Source of the DNA: Octodonta nipae
Lineage: Eukaryota; Arthropoda; Insecta; Coleoptera; Chrysomelidae
NCBI GenBank assembly: GCA_034190945.1
Contig: CM067224.1
Span: forward strand, 60,607,040 to 60,671,039
Length of the DNA: 64,000 bases
Direction of reading: 5' to 3'
The notes beneath the pieces are model-generated. The model saw nothing but the letters and a program-made list of their open reading frames with translations. It was not told the origin of the DNA and ran no database searches. Positions 31,155 to 42,150 of this stretch are shown here, one piece after another. Position numbers and translations under genes: made by a program. The first letter of the stretch is position 1. Each line of letters begins with the position of its first letter.

Positions 31155-32830
31155 TTTAAGATTCCGTATATACAATATACGATTACCCTTATAATATCAC
31201 TCCGGATTTCTCCCTCTTTCACATCACAGCAATTTTCTCCTATACTACTATACGGAAACGGTTGAAATTTGGTGTCAGTGTATAGTTTGGTGACCAAATA
31301 AGGAGTACAGATCGTAAATGAAGAAATTTTGATTTTAGGGGTACTTCTGGTGGGAAGAACTAACAAAATCGACCGTCCGCCCCCCGTTATCTCCCCCTGT
31401 ATCTCCGAAACTGTAAGTACACAGGAGAAACCTCTACTATTAGTTTTGGGGGCAAAGTACAGAATTGAATGGAAAATATAAAATTAAAATTGTTTCTATC
31501 ATATCATATAATATATCAAATGCAAGGGCTCATTATGGCGAAAACAAATGTGTGGTTTTCATATTTTTAAAATAAATTATTTTAAAAATATTAACAAATA
31601 TTTAAAACTTTATTCCAACTACCTTATCTCCGAAACTTTAAGCCGGAAAATTTTGAAACTGAACTTTAGTGGAAAAATAAGGAAAAACCCCTAATATTAA
31701 TTTTAAGGGGCAAATTATAGCATTCAATGAAAAACATAAAATTAAAATTATTTCTAAAGCATCATGTAATATACCAAATCAAAGGGCTCATTTTGAAGAA
31801 TAAAAATATATTTTTTTCGTATTTATAAAATGAATATTTTAAAGTATATTAAGAAAAATATTTAAAAAAAAATAGCCATTCCCTCCTTTATTCCTCAAAC
31901 TATAAGACCTTTTTTTTTGTTTAAAGGAAAAATACGAAGAAATGCCTAATATTAATTTTGGGGCCCAAATTATAAGATTAAACGGAAATTAAAAAAATAT
32001 TTTTTAACGGATCATGCAATACATCAAAAGAAAGGGCTATAAGAAATACAAATATATATTTTTCATTTTTATTTTTTAATTAATTGTTTACAAGATATTA
32101 ACGAAAAGATATAAAAAATTCTCATTTTCCGCTTTATTTCCGAAACCATATTACCTAAAATATTGAAAATGATTAGGGGTACTGGGGTTCACTTGAAATT
32201 ATTAAGACAAATTTGTAGAAAACCCCAATATTTATTTTGGGGACAAATTAAACAATTAAATGGAAAATAAAAATTCGTTTTTCACAGGCATCATGTAATA
32301 TATCAAATAAAAGGCTCATTATGTGAATTGCAAATATATCATATTTTTAAATCATTTGTTTAAAGGATATTACCAAAAATATTGACCATCGACTTAATTA
32401 CCACTTTAGAAACTACACTATCTAAAATTTTGAAAAATATGTTTTATTTGTATTTTTAAATAATTTGTCTAACAGATTTAATAATTTATTATTTAAAACT
32501 TGACCAAATAAGAGGCCTCCCTGAAAGTTTATTAGTAAAATAAAACACTAATGTTAATTTTAGGGCCCACATTAGAAAATTAACTACATTTGTATTTTTA
32601 TAAAAATCAAGGGAATCATGTAGCAGATAAAATAAAAAGTCTATGTGTGGAAAATAAAAGTGTATATTTTTTATAAATTTAAAACGCTTCATTTAAAATA
32701 TATTAGGGTAAATATAAGATAATGCACTCATTCCCTTCTTGTCTGAAACTGGAATATTAGAATCTTGAAGGAATTACGGAACCCTTAGTATGCGAGTCCA
32801 ACTCTCACTTGACTAAATTATTTTTTATAG
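31155..32830 (+). repeat. family R1, copy D
   Basis: Starts TAAGATTCCGTATATACAAT and ends CGGAACCCTTAGTATGCGAG, TCCAACTCTCACTTGACTAA. Array landmarks CCGAAACT or variants fall near 31408, 31628, 31896 and 32139. One early unit seems lost by deletion between the leader and the CACAGGAGAAACCTCTA segment. The variant unit with ACGAAGAAATGCC is in the same relative place as in copies A and E. It lacks the 0.7-kb insertion of copy A and so supplies the reference for it. Confidence 0.8.
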
Positions 32831-33902
32831 ATTATTGTTGGTTTTTGGAGTATTTTATGAACAAATGTATGTACTTGTTATGTATGTATTTTTGATTTAA
32901 ATGAAATAAAAAGATAAAATGCATTTTGAATGATAAATCATATTACATATTTAACAAATTTGGAACGGATCTCATTGAATGTGTATTAGAATAATTGATT
33001 CCTTATATGGCTTCTCGCTTTGCGGCCAAGTTTCATGGAACATATCTACACAGATCAAACACAAGACATATCTAGGCCGTAAAGCGAGGTATGGATGTAC
33101 TCTAAAACACATACAAGCACAGTGACCATTGCTGAAACACAACTTCAAGTTTTGTGGCATCCTGCATGTAAATTTGTACAGTTTTGATTAATAGTTCTAA
33201 TGCACTAGACGTTCATAAAGTGAGTAACTAATGCAGATGATGTAACTTAATACTATTCATTGAAACTTTGATGAACACAACTAGAGTTTTGATGCAGAAG
33301 TTTACAACAGATAATTCGATTTTTCCCAAATGCTGCTGCCCTCTGTGTGAGAATGGCATAACCTTAGTTGGAGTTGGCTCGATGACATTCTAATCAATAG
33401 CTGTGCTCAAATAAATTTGATGGAAGAAATATGCAATTGAGCCAGTTCTACAGTGACTTTATAAAGTATGAGTTATTTAGTTTCGAAGACCAACATGTTT
33501 CAGTTTTCAACTTTTTTTAAATGGTCAGTTTCCCTCACAAAATATGAAAGGCTATGTAGCACCTTAGTTCGAGTATAGTGAGTATAGAGAAATCCAGGTG
33601 TAATATTTATTTCATTATTTCTTTTGCAATTAAATTAAAAATAGCAAGTAATTAGAAAATACGCTATTACAATATTACAGTGGCCATAAATTTATTCAAA
33701 TTTAATTCAAATACATATTTAGATACCATTTCAAGATACAGTTAAAATTTCCTACCTAATTGCAGTTTGTTTTGAGATACAACTCAACAAGTAAAAGAAG
33801 CCCAAAAAAGTTTATTTAAAAACTTGTCTATGAGCTTCATAATATATACGTATACATAGTTATATGGTTGCCGTAAAAATAAATAACTAAAAAATTATTT
33901 AT
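32831..33902. other. non-coding stretch, nothing recognised
   Basis: No supported frame or shared repeat. The 62-codon minus-strand frame at 32972-33160 has no family signature. Confidence 0.4.
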
Positions 33903-34976
33903 GTATATACAATGTGTCCGGTTATGGACTAGCGATAATCTAAATACATGTAAAGCAACTATTTTAATACACAAATACACTATATACTAGGGCTCAATAA
34001 CCCACCCCGTCATATGGCAGCCATTTTGTTTTTTTGATGACCCATTCTCTACGTGTGAACAAAAACCTTTATATCTCTTAAAGTTTTGGTCTTACTGAGA
34101 TAAAAATAGACTTATTCGACGGACAATAAAACTGTCTATCAACAACATTTCAAAACAAAGTGTTAACATTTTCTTAACTTTTGAAAAAAAGATGAAATGC
34201 AAAAAAAAAAGGGTAAAAAAGTTATGCAAATCAACAAATTATTGCAAATCAATGCAAAAGTAGTCCCGATTACCTCTCATTTTTTTCAGTAAATCGAAAG
34301 TTTTTGAGTTAAGCTACAATACAACATTAATTTCATAACTGTATGTTTATTACTTTAGGAGTTATTGTTGTTTGAACATAGCGTATGCGCAAGCACAAAA
34401 GGCCTTTATTAAGTGTATTAAGTGACATCTGCGTGCTGTCCGAGAAAAGGCTAGCAATGCTATTCGCGACTAGCAGGAGTAAGCGAAATGGAATATATTG
34501 ACTCTACCTGCAAAGAACTTACAGGATAAAGACTAGTTACGTTAGTTGTACCTTGCCCTGCCTTGTGATCCCTACTTTTACTTACCGTCCGTGCTGTTTA
34601 CGTTCTGTATTAGTGGTTATCTTGTGATATGAATATGGCAAATCGTCAATATTCAACGCAACATACTGCTGACACACTTCGTTTATGGTTTCAGCAAGTA
34701 ATAAGACTTTAATGTGGTTTTAATGTTTACCTACCTGTTTAAAGTTCCGACAAAGGTCTTTTGTTCTTGCGCATAAGCTATGTTCAAACAACAATAACTC
34801 CTAAAGTAATAAACATACAGTTGTGAATTTAATGTTGTATTGTAGCTTAACTCAAAAACTTTCGATTTAGTGAAAAAAATGAGCCCTAGTATATAGTGTA
34901 ATTGTGTATTAAAATAGTTGCTTTACATGTATTTAGATTATCGCTAGTCCATAACTGGACACACTGTATATATATA
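33903..34976. mobile_element. long-inverted-repeat element, non-autonomous
   Basis: The left arm reads AATGTGTCCGGTTATGGACT, AGCGATAATCTAAATACATG, and TATATACTAGGGCTCA. The right arm near 34877-34976 is its complement (GAGCCCTAGTATATAG, TCGCTAGTCCATAACTGGAC). After removal of an insertion at 33997-34275 the arms continue to match through AAATCGAAAGTTTTTGAGTT and TAACTCCTAAAGTAATAAAC up to AAAGGCCTTT, making each arm about 215 bases. The unpaired centre (34410-34740) has a 27-codon frame from 34629, MNMANRQYSTQHTADTLRLW, whose end FQQ is followed by GTAATAAG, a possible splice donor. That could be a relic first exon of a transposase. Class not identified. Confidence 0.65.
33997..34275. other. 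insertion in the left arm, flanked by CTCA
   Basis: The left arm is interrupted after GGGCTCA (CTCA at 33993-33996) and resumes after a second CTCA at 34276-34279, giving a possible 4-bp target duplication. The inserted DNA has no inverted ends that I can see and no frame. Confidence 0.45.
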
Positions 34977-35028
34977 CAAATATACATACACATATACACA
35001 CACATTCATAATAGTGTAGGGCATGGGG

Positions 35029-36227
35029 GCGCATTCGTTTGCAAAATTATCTTAATTCATAATTTTTTAAAAAAATGTCCGGAAGGTCTTCTTGAATATA
35101 AAAGTGTAAGATGACACTTGATATCTTTTGAAGGTATTGTTTAAACAACGGAAAACTATATAGCCTAGAAAAATTGCATTTTTTGCAATTAATTTTTTTT
35201 ATATTCTTTACAATATTTCGAATGAAAAAAGTCCTCACACCCATCATCGTATCTCCAACCCATTAATTGTTAAAAAAAATTTTAAATTGGAAATCGCCGA
35301 AATTCCTAATTTTCTTGAATTAAATAATATACCTTAAAAATTGAAATGCTATAATTTTTAATTTCTTATATATATATAACACAAAATAGCCTAAATAGAT
35401 TTTAAAAATTTTGTTTAGTTCTATGTTTTTTTACATTATAAAAATATGCTTCCTACGCGCATGCACTTTTGAGAGAGGAGTGAGTATCTTTATCTCACTC
35501 TCATCTCGATGTATAAGATGAGTAAGAGAAAGGCAGACGACGCACTTATACAATTTTTTCCCGAGTTTTCAGCGGTAACACGTTCAAAAAATAAAATTAC
35601 TGTTTCTTATTCATTAATATAAGATTTTTACATTAAATAAAATTAGAAACAGTAATGTTATTTTTTTAACGTATTACCGCTGTAAAACCAAGAAAAAAAT
35701 TTTACAAGTGCGTCGTCTGCCTTTCTCATACTCATCTTATACATTGAGATGAGAGTGAGATAAAGATACTCCTCTCTCAAACGTGCCTACGCGTAGGAAG
35801 CATATTGTAAAAAAACATAGAACTAAACAAAATTTGTAAAATGTATTTATCCTATTTTGTTTAATATAGTTGAAATTTTTGATAAAAAAGTAAAAATTAT
35901 ACCATTTCAATTTTTAAGGTAATATTATTTAATTCAAGAAAACTAGGAATTTCGGCGATTTCCAATTTTAAAAAAATGTATAACAATTAATAGGTTGCAG
36001 ATACGATGATGGGTGTGAGGACTTTTTTCATTCGAAATATTTTAAAGAATATAAAAGAATTAATTAATTGCAAAAAATGCATTTTTTCTAGGCTATATAG
36101 TTTTTTGTTGTTTAAACAATACCGTCAAGAGATATCAAGTGTCATCCTACAGTTTTATAATCAAGAAGACCTCCCGGACATTTAAAAAAATATATGAATT
36201 AAAACAATTTTGCAAACGAATGCGCCG
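35029..36227. mobile_element. giant palindrome, ~580-bp arms with ~33-bp loop
   Basis: The left arm begins GCGCATTCGTTTGCAAAAT and the right arm ends ATTTTGCAAACGAATGCGC. Matching inner landmarks are CAGACGACGCACTTATACAA against its complement, CTCACTCTCATCTCGATGTA against its complement, and AAAATTACTGTTTCTTA at 35593-35609 against TAGAAACAGTAATGTTA from 35644. The loop is the AT-rich 35610-35642. The arms differ by scattered substitutions and small indels. It encodes nothing; the 60-75-codon frames on either side are arm shadows. It looks like a foldback transposon or MITE fused head to head. Confidence 0.85.
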
Positions 36228-37834
36228 CTATGCTCTGCTCTATAAATAAACACATATACATACACACACACTTACATATTACGCTAAAAATGCTTTTTTG
36301 CTCTAAAATTAAGAAATTTAATGCGGGATCTGAAATCTTACAAGAAATTTCATATAAATTTTACTGTTTTGAAAAAGAATTCCTCTGTATATATGTGTTC
36401 TGCCATTACTCCAAACCGGCTAAACGAATATGGATCGTGCAAACAGGATTTTGTTAAAAGGGATATCCATATTTTTTTCCAGAACGTGGCTTTTACCGTT
36501 TTTTCGATAATCGACAAAAACTTTTAACTGAATTTCTTATATACCAACCTTTGGTAGAGTATAAAAAAAGGTATTGACTCTGTTTAAAACTTTGGAAGTA
36601 ATAAATTGAAAATAGAATGGAATTAAATCAAAATGAATGTGAGTTAATCGACTTGAAGGTTCTCCATTGTTCTCTAGGTATATATATACATTGTATCTAC
36701 ATAAGTTGAAATTAAATGGAAAAGTTTCTTACGAATTATATTATATTATATTTAAAGAAGAAGTTATTCTTCATAAAAAATTTGCATGGTCTGAAACGTA
36801 TACTGTATCATTACATATCATTTTTTGAACTGTATTGGTTTGTCGCTTCGATAGATTGTTCTGGAGAAGAATTCCTGTTTTCTCATTTAAGACTTTAAGC
36901 AGGAGGCAACCAAAATAGCCGCTCGAATACGGTTATAATTTGTGTTCATGAATATGTGTTGTTAAATACAAAACCCTCCAAAATATGGACTTCATTTTAA
37001 TGGTCTTCGTTAGGATTAATTTTTTGATTGGGGATGGCGTATTTAGAAAAACTATTGTGTACAATTTAATGGATTATTTTTAAAAGATCTTTTGAATAAA
37101 AGATTGATTTCGAACCATTTAAAACTAATTGTTGGATTCTGACATCCTACAGTATGCCTATTTTTTGAGTATGTACATGTAAGTACATCCATTTGGGTCG
37201 TCGCTTTGGATGTAGAGTATAAATTTATGAAAGTTGATTCGTACTACTTAATTTTACGTTTAATAGATAAAGACACCAAGTAGGAGTTTGGCTTAAACGT
37301 AGAGTACAGAAATTATAAAAATGTGAATTTATGATATTTAAGATGTAATATGTACCACGATAAAACAAGGTGAATAATTTCTCGTAGTATTTTCCTACCT
37401 AAAACAATAAAGACAAGTCATTTTTCTGACCTACTTTGATTTCCTTTATTCTGTACATTTTCTCATTAAGAAATAATCAGGTCAAGACCTGAAAAGTGTT
37501 AACTTAGTTCCAAATTGAAATCATTTCATTAATTCAATAATGGTAATTATTTGAATAATTTTTATATTTTTTGCCAGTTTGTATATTGGATTTTATAAAA
37601 TGTTTAACTTAAGTCATATCTGTATTATATGGTGGGTTACTTATTTGACTGTAGTTCCTACTGAATACCCATTGCACTAAGAAACTAATAAAAGTAAACT
37701 CTAAGCACTACTTTGAGCTAGAGAGGTGTAAAAAATGCATATTACCTCTTGTTATTTTTGAGCATACCTAATGTTTATTGCTTTTCTGCCATCTGCCATC
37801 GAATATTTAAATTTCATATCTGCTTTAACAGTTG
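36228..37834. other. non-coding stretch, nothing recognised
   Basis: AT-rich. Frames at 36230-36527 and 36716-36898 have no family signature. No shared repeat was found. Confidence 0.4.
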
Positions 37835-38664
37835 CAAAAAAATTCCACAGACATTTGATTGGCTTCTCTTGAAGAATGTATATAGCATAACACATAAAAA
37901 CAGTTGTTAATAAATTTTTATTTCTTAATTAATTATAAAAAATCCCAATTTTAGCAGTTTTTGTAATTTTTCAGCAACTGAATGAAAAGTTGTAGGGTCG
38001 AAAGTAAGTTTGTTTTATACGTAATTTCAATAGCGACTAAATGATAGGTTCATATAGCCGATTGGATAATAAATTATTGAGTTATTTGGAAAAAAAAACT
38101 GTAAAAATACGCAATTTTCAATCGTCCATAGTTATTGTATAAAATATGTTGAAATTTTGAAAATCGGCAGAATATTTAATTTCTAAAAGGTAAATAACTG
38201 GTAAGAATCTCAAATTTGCAACTCATTCATTCATTCATTTCAAATCGATTTGATTCTTTCCCTAATACAAATGCCATGCCAATTGTCAAATGGTCTGTTG
38301 ATAGCCCAGGGACGAGAAACGGTGGCACATCATAATTTGTTCATGGAAATGTTACATTTCTATTTGTCGATATAACTTTTTTCTAATCATTTTAAAAAAA
38401 AATGACATCTGACCATTTTTATAAATGGTGTTTTATGGAATAATTTTCATTTTAAACTCTTTAAATTTATTCATTAGTTAACTAACTTCATAGTTCATAA
38501 CTATACATTAATGTTAATGATTTGCCCTAATTATTTTGTTGACTTTGATTTTCATTATTTCCTTTCTAAAGTTTTGTCCTTTTAAAATCTAGGAATAAAT
38601 TAATTGTGATACTGCGTTCGACTTTGTTACAAAACTCTGAGAATTAAAGTCAGCAAAACAATTA

Positions 38665-39681
38665 CGAGGGTAAATCATATATCAACGGAATTTTTTTCAT
38701 ACATTTATTGAATAACGTTATACATAAATGATTGATTTAACATTTTTCAATATACCCTCCTGCGTGATCTACACACCAAAAGTTGGGAGTTTTAGTATTC
38801 TCTGATCATAGAATGTTTGAGGGCGAGTTGCAAGCCAACTGCCCATGTGCTCCTTGACTTCATATATTCCAAATCGTTTTCCTCTTCATGACTCTTTCAA
38901 AGGCAAGTCAGGGCTATAAGGAGAGTGGTCGAGGGCTTCTAACCCCATTTCTTGCAGTGTATCCCTTTTTTTGTTTCAAATATGCGACTTTTACCAACCC
39001 TAACAACTGGCAAAAGGAATCCACATTAACTGTACGTTGGGCATGCAGAAAATCAATCAGTAAATTTCATTAGACTCAAAAAAATCGAGACAAGGATTCA
39101 TCCAGATGAGAGGAGAGTTTTGAATTTTATTGTTTTTTGGTCACTTTAGATGATGGCCTTCCCTTCTCGGTCTAATCTATTTAGAAGTCAACAAACTCAG
39201 AACCCATCGATCACTAATTTTTCTGAAACCAAGTTGATTAATGATAATTGATTGAACACTTCCATATCTGACACCCAATTCTGAGGAAATTCTTCCACAT
39301 TTAATCGGCGCTCACGTTCAATAAGCTATCGAACACCATTGGCATTTTCCCTTAAACCCTTAAATTTTCTCAAATATTCACATGTTTGTACTATCCCCAA
39401 ACTGTGCCTTCAAATGAGTTAGAATTTCTGAGGCTTTAACGCTGTTACTGGTTAAAAACTTTATGATAATATGTTGCACAACAGACAAGTGCTTAGTCAT
39501 GGCTGTACTCTGTACTGACCATTATACAGTAGGTATTAAGGACAAAGCCAAGCATACGCGCGCACCCAGCTGGTTCCTTAGTGCCCATAAACCAAACATC
39601 TACTCCAAACAACATAATCTAGCTCGAATCTGCTTTCTAAGCAGAATAACAAAATTACCCTTTATATTTGATTTACTCTCG
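38665..39681 (-). pseudogene. mariner transposon with deleted transposase, copy 1
   Basis: Ends are CGAGGGTAAATCATATATCA at 38665 and the complement of CGAGAGTAAATCAAATAT at 39681, each flanked by TA, giving a 1,017-bp element. The minus strand reads LKASEILTHLKAQFGDS near the 5' end, ELGVRYGSVQSIIINQLGFR and KISDRWVLSLLTS, which is the second helix-turn-helix and WVP-like linker of mariner transposases. Later frames give VNVDSFCQLL, EALDHSPYSPDL and MGSWLATRPQTFYDQRI. YSPDL carries the third catalytic Asp. The stretch with the first Asp is scrambled and the HDNARPH-type second Asp is absent, so the gene is internally deleted and full of stops. Confidence 0.85.
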
Positions 39682-40339
39682 TATATAAAGTAATTTGCTT
39701 GGAAAAATCGTTTTAAACAGCATGTCAATTCGATGATATGCTATTTTTATTCTACGGTGAGGGGAAATCAAGATCCCCCTCTACTAATATTTATGCGTTG
39801 CCGAATACCAAAATGCAGAATTTCAAATTAAATTTACAGACAATAGAACCAACCCAGAAGAATATTAATGTATGATGAGTTGTACCGAAAGATTTGATAA
39901 TTACCATGTTACATTCAAATTTATAAAAAAGTAATTTGATGCAGAATGGGAGCGTTTGTAAACATCACCAAAAATAAAGAGATCTCGATAAAAAATGAAA
40001 TTTGTGAGAAAACCTTCAAAGCCATGAAGTTGAAATTTTGAACAGTTATTTTCGATAGACAAATGAAACTTTTCGCCAAGTTTTATCGTATTATTTTTTT
40101 TAGATAAGAGTTACGAGTGACTGAGAAATGGGTGTTTTTTATATTTTTCGCGAATAACTCATTTATTAATTAACCAATCCTGTCAATCAACATCTCATTT
40201 AGTAGATTCTAAAAATGCGCATACAACACACTTACCTTTGATACTTTAAATTCTTACCCTGTTGCTGAGAAGTCACAAAAACTGTCAGGGTTTTTGCTAC
40301 TTTAAACACCTATTATAATTAACTATGAAGTAAAAATGT

Positions 40340-40544
40340 CTTCTAAACGTTGTTTGTGGCATATTCTTGATTACTTTTATGTTTTTTTGGGCAATAACAA
40401 ATCAAATTTTCATTTTGCAATCTACATCAATAAATATAAAGCCACTGACAACGAACTCACAATAGACTTTGGAACGTTTGGTATTCCTTCAATATACGTC
40501 GTTTTATTTTTATTGTGGTGTTATTGCCCAAAAAACATAAAAGT
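40340..40544. mobile_element. 205-bp MITE with 12-bp flanking duplication
   Basis: AAGTAAAAATGT at 40328-40339 is repeated at 40545-40556. Inside, TTACTTTTATGTTTTTTTGG GCAATAACA near 40371 is complementary to TGTTATTGCCCAAAAAACAT AAAAGTAA ending near 40546. The same position in block II (about 50070-50100) lacks it. A partial relative is at about 9185-9275. Confidence 0.65.
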
Positions 40545-40768
40545 AAGTAAAAATGTGTTAACAAAACTTTTTTGTATTACGCGGTGTACCTTCTTCAAGA
40601 AATCTATTCAAACATCTGTGGAATTTTTTTGCAAAAATTGTATTAAAATAATGCTAAGTTCCCAACACTATTTGTATTATTTGCTAAAACCCACCACCCC
40701 AAATATTTTCCCGATGGAAAACTGCCACCTGCAAATGGGAGCAAATCAGGGTAAGTGATTTTATTAAA

Positions 40769-41256
40769 TTTGAAGACGCGAGATGTAAGACCGACATCTA
40801 GGATTTTCAAGAGAATCAGTACACAGAGGTTCCGAATCTAGAGCCGTTCCGTGTAATTGCTGTTCTCTCTCCACTCCTAGGACAGAATGTCACGATAAAA
40901 TTTTCAGGTTACTTCACCTGTCAGAGATATTGAATACTCTCTTCGAGGTGTCATTCCTTTGTACGCAAGACAATATAGATTATATATAAATATAACCTAT
41001 ATTGTTTCTGGTTAGGGAACCTTCATCAGTTGCGCTTCCCACAATTGAATGTCCTCTCGAACACTTCTTTATGCATTTGATGCATTTCGTTAAATTTGAA
41101 GACGCGAGATGTAAGACCGACATAAAGAAGTGTTCGAGAGGACATTCAATTGTGGGAAGCGCAACTGATGAAGGTTCCCTAACCAGAAACAATATAGGTT
41201 ATATTTATATATAATCTATATTGTCTTGCGTACAAAGGAATGACACCTCGAAGAGA
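40769..41256. mobile_element. foldback family F, copy 3, with target duplication
   Basis: GATTTTATTAAA at 40757-40768 recurs at 41257-41268. The element starts TTTGAAGACGCGAGATGTAA and ends TGACACCTCGAAGAGA. Internally GAACCTTCATCAGTTGCGCT and its complement AGCGCAACTGATGAAGGTTC sit either side of a second GAAGACGCGAGATGTAAGAC, and two AT palindromes (near 40973-41002 and 41194-41222) separate modules. The two 70-codon frames on opposite strands share almost the same protein because the DNA is palindromic; neither is a gene. Confidence 0.9.
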
Positions 41257-41439
41257 GATTTTATTAAAGTTGATCGTGTACACTTACTATTTTAATCAGA
41301 TATGTGTAGTAATAGCTCAAGATTTGGAGGACCTGAAATACATGTCAAGAAAACTTGTACAATAAGAAAAATGAGGATTAACAGTGAATCTAAAAAAGAC
41401 GAAATATCATAGATTGACAACAATCTGAACACGACCTAG

Positions 41440-41935
41440 ACAATCAAAAAACTATGCAAATACATATACTTGAAATCAACGATAAATAATGATGACCGTC
41501 CTGAGAAAAACTATGAAGGAAGCATTAAACTCTATCATATAATTAAACAAATAAGTAAACATGGAAAACACCTGTTAAATAATACATTTCTGTTGTTGCG
41601 AAATATGACATCTAAATAAAACAAGACAAAGATGTTGTAATGCAATTGGTATGGAATTTTAGTGAAGATTCGCATGAATTACTTGAAAAAATAACATATG
41701 AGAGAACTAGAGAGGTAATGAACGTAAAGAGAAGATATCCAAGTACGTAAGTTAAAATGATATGACCATGTACACAAAATGGAGAACCAAAGGCTACCTG
41801 AACAGATATTGAATTAAGAATCTCGTGAAAACAAATAATGAGGAAGACCTCAAATTGCGTGGGAAGAGGAAATAAAACAAGCCATGTATCGCAATATAAC
41901 GGCAGGTGACTGGAATAACGCCAGCACACTTGATA
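41440..41935 (+). pseudogene. LINE reverse-transcriptase ORF, C-terminal end, decayed
   Basis: Near 41751-41935 frames give MTMYTKWRTKGYLNRY and, in another frame, HVHKMENQRLPEQILN, GRPQIAWEEEIKQAMYRNIT and AGDWNNAST. The pattern YGHV.RM...RLP...L, GRP...W.E....A...R....GDW is the well-known C-terminal end of several insect LINE polyproteins. Upstream, KYLEI..DDRPEKNYEGSIK resembles the YLG.....G....EI..RI thumb segment. Many stops and frameshifts. It starts soon after foldback copy 3 and ends just before Helitron A copy 2. Confidence 0.6.
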
Positions 41936-42150
41936 ATAAATTTATAAGCTATTTAATCAAACTAGTGGTCACCCAATGGTCGAAATTCGACCCTATTTCA
42001 TGAAATTGTAAAAAGTATATTTTTATAAGAAACAGAATTGTGGAAAAATCGGAGAAGTAGATGTAATGACAAAAATTGTTTGCTTATATTGACAAATCTA
42101 TTGAAATAAAAAGAAAATAAAAATGTAATCAAATATCGGTATTCGAAATA

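Larger units (their letters stand above)
37835..40720. mobile_element. inverted-repeat block I, arms around a mariner
   Basis: The left arm (about 37835-38660) starts TTGCAAAAAAATTCCACAGA and ATTTGATTGGCTTCTCTTGA. The right arm (about 39684-40720) ends with GGTGTACCTTCTTCAAGAAA, TGTGGAATTTTTTTGCAAAA, its complement. The mariner lies between them. The entire block recurs in the opposite orientation at 49955-52455 with the mariner in the same place. The right arm holds a small insertion (40340-40544) absent from block II. No coding sequence beyond the mariner; the 140-codon frame at 40336-40758 runs through the arm and the insertion. Confidence 0.75.

Noticed and set aside
40336..40758. 140-codon plus-strand frame
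   Set aside because: It crosses an inverted-repeat arm, a MITE insertion and the arm again, which marks it as a chance frame.
40980..41214. Two 70-codon frames on opposite strands with the same start MFLVREPSSVALPTIECPLE
   Set aside because: Identical proteins on both strands come from the palindromic structure of foldback family F, not from genes.
41612..41929. 105-codon minus-strand frame with hydrophobic stretches
   Set aside because: It is antisense to a recognisable LINE C-terminus (GRPQIAWEEEIKQAMYRNIT) on the plus strand.
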